Source: RGIG464 sp045643185 (GTDB taxonomy: Bacteria; Myxococcota_A; Bradymonadia; UBA4248). From it: 6,652 nucleotides of DNA. The notes beneath the pieces are model-generated. The model did not search any database. It worked only from the letters and a program-made list of their open reading frames with translations, and was not told the DNA's origin. Position 1 is the first letter of the stretch; each line of letters opens with the position of its first letter. Both the position numbers and the translations under genes were made by a program. Shown piece after piece: positions 1 through 5,732 of the stretch. The stretch spans positions 1 to 6,652 of the forward strand of contig JAZUKH010000075.1 in the NCBI GenBank assembly GCA_045643185.1, given 5' to 3'.

Positions 1-5
1 CGCGT

Positions 6-23
6 AGGGGAAGGCCTTCCCCT
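6..23. repeat. 18-bp perfect palindrome downstream of the DnaC-like gene
   Basis: AGGGGAAGG followed at once by its reverse complement CCTTCCCCT forms a perfect palindrome 28 bases beyond the stop codon of the DnaC-like ATPase gene. As RNA it could fold into a hairpin of about seven base pairs with a small loop. No T-run follows the stem on either strand within the window, so it is not a standard intrinsic terminator. It may be the 3' end structure of the moxR operon or a protein-binding site. Confidence 0.5.
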
Positions 24-51
24 CAAAATTCCAAATATATAAAAGGATGAA

Positions 52-1047
52 TTACATTTTTGTGCGGCGATCGGGCGCTTCCAAAAAGAGCGGCGTCGCT
101 AGTTCAAAAATTCGGCTGACGATACGGGGTTCCAATCGATCTTCGAGGTGATCGGATTTCATGATCGAAAGGGCGTATTGTGTATATTGATCGGGCGTGA
201 GCTTACTGGCGGAACATTTGTTCTTGGCGAAATTCAACCAGCGCGTGCTGTTGCAATCGTGGATGCCATTATCCTGGAACAGTTTGTATCCACTGGTGTT
301 ACGATCGCGATAATTACTGGCAAAATAAGTCGTCAAACTGTCATCATTGTAGCGCCGATTAATGATCTCATCGATGATCCTCATCTCGAATTCGTTGGTC
401 TTGTCGCGACCTTTACCGAGCTCGTCGAGCAATAACACGGGCACGGACACGATGTCATTGATGAGATCAGCTTCGGACATCGACGCGTTATTTTGCTGAT
501 AGAGGCTTCGAATTTGGCTGAGGAGCACCGAAAAATCGACGTAGCGCACAGACTGGTGCAACTCAAGGGTCAAATACTGAGCCGCCGCGCACAACAAGTG
601 CGTTTTTCCGGAGCCCGGTCCGCCCTCAAGCAGAATCCCGCGCTGCCCGCGCTGAAAAGTCAAAACCGAGTGAATGAAGATCGCGTTGATCGTTTCACCG
701 GTGCCCTTCAACGACTTGAGATCAAAATTATCAAAACTCGCGTTGCGGAATTTCGACGGAATATTGGCAGCATTATATAGATCCATTCGCGCTTCTGTGC
801 GTGCCGCGCTGCACGGCGCCACCATGCGATAGCCGTCTTTAACGAACTGATGGTGCTTCATGCCATGACATTCAGGACAGGTCTTGAAATCCTCATCCGT
901 CATTTCAAAGGTGACATGTGCGACCCCATGTTCATTCGTGAAACGAAGCATGGGATATTTTCCAGCGTTGGCGCTCATTCGCGACGAAATTTGTGTCTCG
1001 ACAGCCTGTGAACGCTGTTCAAACAAGCATTTTGAACGAGTATCCAT
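52..1047 (-). CDS. DnaC/IstB-type AAA+ ATPase
   Basis: This 331-aa protein resembles the ATPases that load replicative helicase (DnaC) or assist IS21 transposition (IstB). Visible motifs are Walker A GGPGSGKT (about 142-149), Walker B VPVLLLDELGKG (about 202-213), a sensor-1-like ASNY stretch (about 243-246) and an arginine-rich box near 308-312 (RIVSR). Before the ATPase core are CPEC at 57-60 and a third cysteine at 79, followed by the segment NIPSKFRNASFDNFD, a hallmark of DnaC-like proteins; the cysteines could bind zinc. The start chosen is the second of two ATGs two codons apart: GAGGAG lies six bases before it, whereas the first ATG touches the GAGGAG directly. The gene starts 12 bases after the lipoprotein stop, so it is probably co-transcribed. 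No replication gene, dnaB or IS21 istA is next to it, so the actual role (helicase loading or another nucleic-acid ATPase job) is open. Confidence 0.85.
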   Translation of the reverse strand: MDTRSKCLFEQRSQAVETQISSRMSANAGKYPMLRFTNEHGVAHVTFEMTDEDFKTCPECHGMKHHQFVKDGYRMVAPCSAARTEARMDLYNAANIPSKFRNASFDNFDLKSLKGTGETINAIFIHSVLTFQRGQRGILLEGGPGSGKTHLLCAAAQYLTLELHQSVRYVDFSVLLSQIRSLYQQNNASMSEADLINDIVSVPVLLLDELGKGRDKTNEFEMRIIDEIINRRYNDDSLTTYFASNYRDRNTSGYKLFQDNGIHDCNSTRWLNFAKNKCSASKLTPDQYTQYALSIMKSDHLEDRLEPRIVSRIFELATPLFLEAPDRRTKM

Positions 1048-1053
1048 GCTCAT

Positions 1054-1059
1054 CTCCTC
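1054..1059 (-). promoter_or_regulatory. Ribosome binding site deciding the DnaC-like start
   Basis: GAGGAG abuts an ATG at 1053-1051 and lies six bases before the ATG at 1047-1045. The usual spacing favours the second ATG. The lipoprotein stop codon TAA ends at the first bases of this site, which suggests translational coupling of the two genes. Confidence 0.7.
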
Positions 1060-2583
1060 TTAAAAGCTTTTATAAACCTGAAACGAAGTTCGATTTTGAA
1101 TATCGACGTTGAGCGAACCGAGTTCGAGCGTATCGCCCCAATAGCGCGTGAAAGCGGGGTCGCGTCGCGCCATGCGCAAGCTTGGTCGCAGTTGGAATTC
1201 AGGCGTACACTTGCCCTTGTCACTGCAGACCTGCGAGAGGTCGATATTGGCGCGGACCGAAGGTGTGTAGATGGACGGCGCGGCGGCGAATAACGTCGCG
1301 ACTTCCTGCCAAGAGCCGCCAGCCACCGCGCGCGCCATGAGTCGGCCTGCGACCGGCAACCTGGCGCCCGACACATCGGCGAGCAGATAGAAGTCATGTC
1401 CCTGGGTCACAGCGATCTTTTCGCGCGACTTGGCGGATGTAACTTTGCCATCCCACAGGGTGACGCACTTCGACTCATTGCACACTTTGAGCGACATGGC
1501 TTTAGATGTCGCACCGTTTTCAGTCGCGTCCTTACTGCGTTTGGGCGCACCGGTCTCGACGCCAACGTAGGCGCGATAGGTAAAATCGAGGTTTGCTGGC
1601 ACGACTGCGAGCGGCGTTTTGTCGCATGCCTCGTCACCGGCAAGACAGGCATCGGACACATCGGTCGGCCAAACGGAAACTTCGGCTTTTGCGCTGATCC
1701 GGTATTGATCAGCGGTCTTTAGCCAAGGGCCGAGATCGATGCGCTGCATGTGTCGATTGGCCTCACGCATCGGTTCATCGGCAAAGCCATCGCGGACGAA
1801 TTCACCGCGTCGTTTGGCTTCGTCGCCCTTAACTGACACGCTTTTGACATTTAACGAAGCGGGCAGCTGATCCACGCCGTCGGGCATCGGGTACATGCCC
1901 CAATCGAGTTCCAAAAACTGGGGCAACATAGTCGAACCGCTTGCCTGCATGTGCCATTCAGCAATGACGTATTGTTTGAGCAAACGGAGTCGAAGCGTTT
2001 CGTCGTCAAAATCAGCGTAACGCGGTGCCAGAAGTGCATTTCTGGCTGGTGTTTCTTCCATATCGGCGAGCGGCTGAAGCGCGTTTTTTGGCAAGACCGT
2101 CGCGAGAAGCCCGAAAACGTCGTCTTTCGTCTCAGCGAGTGGCACGAGCGTCGTTTTGGCTGCGTCAACGACGACCTGATCGCGCATCACGGCGTCTTTA
2201 TGTGTCGTGAGATAATGCAAGGCATGGGGTCGGTAGTCGAGCTCGCTGGCAGCAATCTGAACGGCACGCAGCGCGCGGTCGCGCGCATAAGGCTGGTCAG
2301 ACGCAAAGAACGCGACAGCGTAGTGCGCATAAGCCGACTCGACGGCGTCGGCAGGCAGCTGTGCGGCGCACCCGTCGTGCGCCTCAGCGCGCGAGACGAG
2401 CTGCGCAGCGGTCGGCGCGTCCAACGTAGCCAGGTGGCGCTGCATGACGCCCATCGCCTCGGCGTTGTGGCACGCCTTGTCAATGCACGCGTCACAAAGT
2501 GGATCGATTTCAAACGTCGACTGATTGCACGCCGGCAAAAGACCAAGCAGGATCAAACCAACAAAGACACGCGCCCTACTCAT
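1060..2583 (-). CDS. Cysteine-rich lipoprotein of unknown family
   Basis: This is a 507-aa exported lipoprotein that I do not recognise as a named family. The N-terminus is a short positive region (MSRAR), a hydrophobic stretch to residue 16 and a lipobox LPAC with the lipidated Cys at 19. Asn at the next position would not retain it in the inner membrane under the E. coli sorting rule, so an outer-membrane location is inferred. The mature part has ten further cysteines: a CX2CX4C cluster at 30, 33 and 38, then 72, 313/320, 368/373 and 453/459. The even number and close pairs suggest disulfides, as expected outside the cytoplasm. Residues about 40-215 look helical and Ala/Leu-rich, possibly repeat-like; residues about 280-507 look beta-rich. 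A TTG start at 2613 is also possible in frame, but only the ATG at 2583 places the signal peptide at the N-terminus. It lies between moxR (36-base gap) and the DnaC-like gene, so it is a candidate MoxR client. Confidence 0.85.
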   Translation of the reverse strand: MSRARVFVGLILLGLLPACNQSTFEIDPLCDACIDKACHNAEAMGVMQRHLATLDAPTAAQLVSRAEAHDGCAAQLPADAVESAYAHYAVAFFASDQPYARDRALRAVQIAASELDYRPHALHYLTTHKDAVMRDQVVVDAAKTTLVPLAETKDDVFGLLATVLPKNALQPLADMEETPARNALLAPRYADFDDETLRLRLLKQYVIAEWHMQASGSTMLPQFLELDWGMYPMPDGVDQLPASLNVKSVSVKGDEAKRRGEFVRDGFADEPMREANRHMQRIDLGPWLKTADQYRISAKAEVSVWPTDVSDACLAGDEACDKTPLAVVPANLDFTYRAYVGVETGAPKRSKDATENGATSKAMSLKVCNESKCVTLWDGKVTSAKSREKIAVTQGHDFYLLADVSGARLPVAGRLMARAVAGGSWQEVATLFAAAPSIYTPSVRANIDLSQVCSDKGKCTPEFQLRPSLRMARRDPAFTRYWGDTLELGSLNVDIQNRTSFQVYKSF

Positions 2584-2598
2584 AGCTGGCTTCACAAA

Positions 2599-2607
2599 CT
2601 CCTTCCT
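2599..2607 (-). promoter_or_regulatory. Ribosome binding site of the lipoprotein gene, long spacing
   Basis: AGGAAGGAG ends 15 bases before the chosen ATG at 2583, which is longer than usual. A GTG at 2595-2593 lies only three bases from it and would add four residues before the signal peptide. A TTG lies just upstream at 2613. The signal peptide argues for the ATG, but the spacing leaves some doubt. Confidence 0.5.
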
Positions 2608-2619
2608 CAACAAACCTGG

Positions 2620-3609
2620 TTAGGGAACTTCGATCTGACTCATAATGGCTTCAATGACGTCAGGCGAAGTGATGTTATTGGCTTCGGCTTCGTAGCTCAT
2701 GGAAATGCGGTGCTGCAAGATATCCTGAGCTAGATTCTGAACGTCTTCTGGCGTCACGTAAGCGCGTGCGTCCATGAAAGCACGGGCTTTGGAAGCGAGG
2801 GCAAGCGCGATGGTCGCGCGCGGCGAAGCACCATGTTCAATACACGACTTCAGTTGCGGATTTCCGAAATCTTCGGGACAACGCGTCGCGTAAACCAGAT
2901 TGACGATATATGTTTTAATGCGGTCGTCCAGATAAACTAAATTAACATTTTGGGAAGCCTGAATAAGGTTTGCAGCGGATGTCACAGGCGAGAGCAACGT
3001 TTTTTGCGGATTCGTCATACGATCGAGAATGAGTTTTTCTTCTTCGATCGTGGGATAATCGATGACGACTTTCATCATGAATCGGTCGACCTGAGCTTCG
3101 GGCAAAAGGTAGGTACCTTCCTGATCGATGGGGTTCTGGGTAGCAATGACGAGGAACGGGGTCGGCAGAGCAAACGTCGTTTCGCCGATCGTCACCTGTT
3201 TTTCCTGCATCGCTTCGAGCAAAGCCGACTGAACTTTGGCGGGCGCACGGTTGATCTCATCCGCCAGGATCAGGTTAGCGAAGATAGGCCCTTTTTTTGT
3301 GCTGAACGTGCAGGTATCCTGTCGGTAAGTCATGGAACCGATGAGATCGGCGGGCAGCAGGTCGGGCGTGAACTGAATGCGTTGGAACTGACAATCCACG
3401 ACCTGAGCCAAGGTATTGCAAAGCAGCGTCTTAGCGAGTCCGGGCACACCTTCCAGAAGCAGGTGTCCGCCAGTAAGTAACGCGATGATGGCGCGATCCA
3501 CCATGTGTTCCTGTCCCACGATGACGCGGGAAATTTCGGATTTGAGCCCCTGAATAAAGTTCGCACTCTGACGAACGATCGATGCAGTTTCGGCGAGTGA
3601 CCTTTCCAT
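2620..3609 (-). CDS. MoxR-family AAA+ ATPase
   Basis: This 329-aa protein is a typical MoxR ATPase. These cytoplasmic, hexamer-forming AAA+ proteins act as chaperones in maturing or activating partner proteins, often enzyme complexes or envelope proteins. Motifs are Walker A GVPGLAKT (54-61), Walker B LILADEINRAP (113-123), the MoxR signature AKVQSALLEAMQEKQVT (124-140), sensor 1 ATQNP (156-160), an arginine finger in EAQVDRF (Arg176) and sensor 2 ASPRA (Arg264). All look intact and the length is usual. The start at 3609 follows AGGAAG at a good distance. An in-frame ATG at 3681 would add 24 residues (MNLYKR...SGSI), but it has no ribosome binding site, and those codons run through a hairpin. 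It is the first gene of an operon with a lipoprotein and a DnaC-like ATPase. The DUF58 and von Willebrand A proteins that commonly accompany MoxR are absent here. Confidence 0.93.
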   Translation of the reverse strand: MERSLAETASIVRQSANFIQGLKSEISRVIVGQEHMVDRAIIALLTGGHLLLEGVPGLAKTLLCNTLAQVVDCQFQRIQFTPDLLPADLIGSMTYRQDTCTFSTKKGPIFANLILADEINRAPAKVQSALLEAMQEKQVTIGETTFALPTPFLVIATQNPIDQEGTYLLPEAQVDRFMMKVVIDYPTIEEEKLILDRMTNPQKTLLSPVTSAANLIQASQNVNLVYLDDRIKTYIVNLVYATRCPEDFGNPQLKSCIEHGASPRATIALALASKARAFMDARAYVTPEDVQNLAQDILQHRISMSYEAEANNITSPDVIEAIMSQIEVP

Positions 3610-3624
3610 GATGCTTCCTGAAGT

Positions 3625-3648
3625 AAAAAACAAGCCCCAATCGGGGCC
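3625..3648 (-). terminator. Terminator-like hairpin in the moxR leader
   Basis: On the minus strand GCCCC, loop GATT and GGGGC are followed by TTG and a run of six T. This is the layout of an intrinsic terminator with a short five-base-pair GC stem. The T-run ends only 15 bases before the moxR start codon, and the ribosome binding site AGGAAG comes directly after. Since PspA already has a hairpin behind it, this one most likely acts in the moxR leader, as an attenuator or a barrier to read-through. Confidence 0.6.
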
Positions 3649-3673
3649 AATGGTTAAAGCAACTCGTTTATAC

Positions 3674-3694
3674 AAATTCATAATTTATGAATTT
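3674..3694. promoter_or_regulatory. 21-bp perfect inverted repeat, probable operator
   Basis: AAATTCATAA, one central T, and TTATGAATTT form a perfect palindrome about 65 bases upstream of the moxR start. Its size and symmetry fit a dimeric regulator's binding site. It shares the octamer TTATGAAT/ATTCATAA with a second inverted repeat at 3717-3744. No regulator gene is in the window, so the protein that binds is unknown. Confidence 0.5.
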
Positions 3695-3716
3695 ATATAA
3701 TCGAAATATTAATTTG

Positions 3717-3744
3717 ATTATGAATGACAAGATCAATTCATAAT
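3717..3744. promoter_or_regulatory. Second inverted repeat with the same octamer
   Basis: ATTATGAAT and ATTCATAAT are exact reverse complements separated by ten bases. They carry the same octamer as the palindrome at 3674-3694. A near copy, ATATGAAT, follows at 3755-3762. The recurrence in both orientations within 90 bases supports an operator cluster, although the AT-rich background makes such words less rare. Several AT-rich hexamers here could serve as -10 elements for moxR, but no convincing -35/-10 pair with standard spacing stands out. Confidence 0.4.
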
Positions 3745-3770
3745 GAATAAGCATATATGAATAAACGGAA

Positions 3771-3793
3771 GCCCTCTGAAAGACTCAGAGGGC
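3771..3793 (-). terminator. Hairpin terminator behind pspA
   Basis: GCCCTCTGA and TCAGAGGGC form a perfect nine-base-pair stem around a five-base loop, 56 bases after the pspA stop codon. On the minus strand the sequence after the stem is T-rich but interrupted (TTCCGTTTATTC). It is probably the terminator of the YbjN-like/pspA operon, perhaps a leaky one. Confidence 0.65.
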
Positions 3794-3849
3794 ACCGAAT
3801 GAAGACTTTCGAGAGAGCAGGATGCGCGCAATCAAAAGCCACTTAGAAC

Positions 3850-4593
3850 TTAGAGTTCATCCCAGCTGCTGACATTGGAGAGGCTGTTTGTCGCGGCGGG
3901 CGCGTTTGCAGCAGGCGCTTTGCCCATTTTGGCTTTGAGCGCAGCAAGAGCATCGCTCTGAGCAGCAGGAGCAGAACCAAGGTTTTTGAATTCTTTTTCG
4001 AGATCGTCACCGCCGGTGTAATCCATCGCGAGTTCTTCGCTGGCAGCCGCTTCGGCTTCGTTTTTCTCGACTCTTTCTTTCATGCGTTCAAAGGCATTTG
4101 CTGCACCATTATCATCAATACCAGCAAGCGTGTTGGAGATCGTTTTGGTAGCCTGTGCACGACGGTTTTTCGCGATGAGGAGGTTTTTCTGACGTTTCAT
4201 CTCCTCGATCTTGTTGTTCATTTCTTTAAGTTTAGCGCGGATCTTGTCCGTACCAGCTTTCTGAAGCTGCCACTGTTTCTGGAATTCAACAGCATTGTTG
4301 TTGTATTCTTCCTGACGGGCAAGGGCCTGCGTCGCAAGGTCATCACGGCCGGCGTTGACGGCCTGCATGGCTTTACGTTCCCATTCCTGGGCTTTCGCGA
4401 GTTCGTCCTGATACTGTTTTTCAAGACGCTTTTCATCAGCAATGGCGACGGCAACCTGCTTCTTCGCTTCGTTCAGGCTCGTCTGCATATCCAAAATTGA
4501 CTGATTTAAGATCTTTTCCGGATCTTCCATCTTATCAAGCGCTGCATTGGCTTCAGATCTGAAAATCGTAGAAATACGGCTAAAAATTCCCAT
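3850..4593 (-). CDS. pspA: PspA/IM30 family membrane-stress protein
   Basis: This 247-aa protein belongs to the PspA/IM30 (Vipp1) family, ESCRT-III-related proteins that assemble on the inner face of the cytoplasmic membrane and protect it under stress. The N-terminus MGIFSRISTIFRSEANAALDKMEDPEKILNQSI matches the family: an amphipathic helix of about 20 residues, then the conserved DPEK segment. Residues about 25-190 are charged, Ala/Gln/Lys-rich coiled coil. After about 205 comes an Ala/Pro-rich linker and a short end SSWDEL, which may be a separate contact motif. AAGGAG lies nine bases before the ATG. It starts 27 bases after the YbjN-like gene stop, so the two are co-transcribed. None of the enterobacterial psp genes (pspB, pspC, pspF) is in the window, so regulation is likely different. 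Confidence 0.92.
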   Translation of the reverse strand: MGIFSRISTIFRSEANAALDKMEDPEKILNQSILDMQTSLNEAKKQVAVAIADEKRLEKQYQDELAKAQEWERKAMQAVNAGRDDLATQALARQEEYNNNAVEFQKQWQLQKAGTDKIRAKLKEMNNKIEEMKRQKNLLIAKNRRAQATKTISNTLAGIDDNGAANAFERMKERVEKNEAEAAASEELAMDYTGGDDLEKEFKNLGSAPAAQSDALAALKAKMGKAPAANAPAATNSLSNVSSWDEL

Positions 4594-4620
4594 GGCTTCT
4601 AACTCCTTAAAATCGCTTAA

Positions 4621-5001
4621 TTAGTCTTTAAACGCAGAAATGGTTTCATAGTCTTCAATGAGCGCTGTCGCAATCGATTCAATCGATGCCTGAAATTCAT
4701 TGAAATCAAGATTTTCAGTCTGAAGCGTATCGCTCATGCAGACCGTGTTCTCTTCAATACTATAAGCACCAGAAATCATCTCGCCATTCAATCTAAGAAG
4801 CGTCTCATAGAAAGCTTCTTTATTCTTTGAAGGCACATCAAAAAGACGAACGATAAACGTCACCACAGGCGGGGTAAAAAGAACGTAAATATCATTGATG
4901 TCAATCAAATCATCGAGAATATGATAAACACCATCGCTTACTTCTTCGTATTCGAGATCCATGTCGATCATGTACTGCTCAATGTCTTCTTTTGTACGCA
5001 T
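4621..5001 (-). CDS. Small acidic YbjN-like protein
   Basis: This 126-aa protein is rich in Asp and Glu, with no signal peptide or membrane segment, so it is expected in the cytoplasm. It resembles the YbjN / type III secretion chaperone-like fold: an N-terminal helix, a strand-rich part with VVTFIVRLFDVP (46-57), the segment FYETLLRLNGEMISGAYSI (64-82) with the LLRLN helix seen in that group, then a long C-terminal helix (about 100-120). The fold assignment comes from pattern resemblance and is not certain. The start is the ATG at 5001, preceded by GGAGG with seven-base spacing; an in-frame ATG at 5034 lies upstream of that site and is not used. Its place as first gene before pspA suggests that it partners or controls PspA, which is an inference. 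Confidence 0.8.
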   Translation of the reverse strand: MRTKEDIEQYMIDMDLEYEEVSDGVYHILDDLIDINDIYVLFTPPVVTFIVRLFDVPSKNKEAFYETLLRLNGEMISGAYSIEENTVCMSDTLQTENLDFNEFQASIESIATALIEDYETISAFKD

Positions 5002-5140
5002 CTGAAATCCTCCAGGAAAATTGGAAAAGAACAACGTGCGGAAACGAAAATCCTAGCTTTTGCGTCACCGCAAGAACGCCTCTTTTTAACACATTTCCGC
5101 TTCGCTTAAAAGCAGATTAGCATTTTACAACCACACAAAC
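5002..5140 (-). promoter_or_regulatory. Leader and promoter region of the YbjN-like/pspA operon
   Basis: This stretch separates the terminator of the cNMP-fold gene from the YbjN-like start, so the operon promoter should be here. I see no clear -35/-10 pair; TAGGAT (plus-strand positions 5049-5054) is a weak -10 candidate. A small hairpin, TTGCG-TCAC-CGCAA at 5060-5073, sits in the middle and could be a leader structure or a short operator. Confidence 0.35.
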
Positions 5141-5184
5141 AAAAAAGCGTGGCTACGTCAAAATCCAAAACGCAGCCACGCTTT
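5141..5184 (-). terminator. Intrinsic terminator of the cNMP-fold gene
   Basis: AAAGCGTGGCT (5144-5154) and AGCCACGCTTT (5174-5184) are exact reverse complements, 11 base pairs. Three more pairs can form inside the 19-base loop. On the minus strand the stem runs into six T. It lies 27 bases after the stop codon of the cNMP-fold gene. On the plus strand the tail is poor, so it acts mainly on minus-strand transcripts. Confidence 0.85.
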
Positions 5185-5211
5185 CAAAACTTCATACGAC
5201 TCACGCAATCG

Positions 5212-5676
5212 CTACGACTGATAAAGCTGATACATCAATCGCAACCCAGCAGACATCGAAGGCGAGAGCGCTGTGCGAATGCATCGTAAGATCTGAAGCG
5301 ATAAACGGGGTTCAGAAAATTCCAACATGCGAAGCGAACCTGCATCCAACTGAAGTACAACACTGTCCTCGGTCGCAGCCGTCGACAATATCTGCGGCCC
5401 ATCAAACAAGACCGCAAGCAATCCAATACATTCCCCTGCACCATACGTCGCAAGCACCGCGTGATCTGCATCCGTCTCGCGAAATTGGCCGGATTCAATA
5501 ATATATAAATCCCCTTTTTCTTCCCCCATCTCGCGCAATACTTCACCGCGTGGAATTGACTTTCGCTCCAAAAGCGGCAGCAACTTTTCAATCGCCGTCA
5601 TATCCAAAGACGAAAATATCGTTTTATCGAGAAGCTGCGTTGTGTTCTCAATATTCAACATGGGGAGAATCTTCAT
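5212..5676 (-). CDS. Stand-alone cyclic-nucleotide-binding-fold protein, degenerate pocket
   Basis: This 154-aa protein has the beta-roll of the Crp/Fnr cNMP-binding domain and nothing after it, so it is not a DNA-binding regulator. An N-terminal helical part is followed by LLERKSIPRGEVLREMGEEKGDLYIIESGQF (35-65), the usual entry to the fold, then GECIGLLAVLFDGPQILSTAAT (81-102) in the position of the phosphate-binding cassette. The Glu is kept, but the conserved Arg of the PR-x-A motif is Gln (GPQILSTA), so cAMP or cGMP binding in the usual way is doubtful. The start at 5676 has GAGG six bases before it; an in-frame ATG at 5724 would force translation through a terminator stem and is rejected. 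It may serve as a protein-interaction module or bind another ligand. Confidence 0.82.
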   Translation of the reverse strand: MKILPMLNIENTTQLLDKTIFSSLDMTAIEKLLPLLERKSIPRGEVLREMGEEKGDLYIIESGQFRETDADHAVLATYGAGECIGLLAVLFDGPQILSTAATEDSVVLQLDAGSLRMLEFSEPRLSLQILRCIRTALSPSMSAGLRLMYQLYQS

Positions 5677-5688
5677 GGAACGCCTCGG

Positions 5689-5715
5689 AAAAAAAAGGCG
5701 CCGTTCACCGGCGCC
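5689..5715 (-). terminator. Strong terminator between the SEC-C gene and the cNMP-fold gene
   Basis: GGCGCCG and CGGCGCC form a perfect seven-base-pair GC stem around a five-base loop. On the minus strand eight T follow. It starts 17 bases after the SEC-C stop codon. The T-run ends only 12 bases before the start codon of the next gene and nearly touches its GAGG site. That gene must therefore be read by passage through this site or from a promoter inside the SEC-C gene. Confidence 0.85.
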
Positions 5716-5732
5716 CTTAGTCATGCTCTAGC

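Noticed and set aside
1951..2733. Long open frame on the plus strand (260 codons), and another at 2950-3480
   Set aside because: Both lie opposite the clear lipoprotein and MoxR genes, lack recognisable motifs, and are explained by the codon bias of the genes on the minus strand.
3610..3681. Longer MoxR protein starting at 3681
   Set aside because: There is no ribosome binding site before that ATG, the added 24 residues do not resemble the MoxR N-terminus, and a good binding site precedes the ATG at 3609.
5115..5135. Sigma-54-like -24/-12 promoter before the YbjN-like/pspA operon (GG and GC doublets), as in enterobacterial pspA
   Set aside because: The GG and GC are nine bases apart rather than the required ten, and the flanking consensus bases are missing.
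5141..5184. Inverted repeat considered as part of a CRISPR or mobile-element end
   Set aside because: It occurs once, has no spacer pattern or target duplication, and its stem plus T-run is a terminator.
5677..5724. Longer cNMP-fold protein starting at 5724
   Set aside because: The added residues translate a terminator stem and T-run; the ATG at 5676 has its own binding site.
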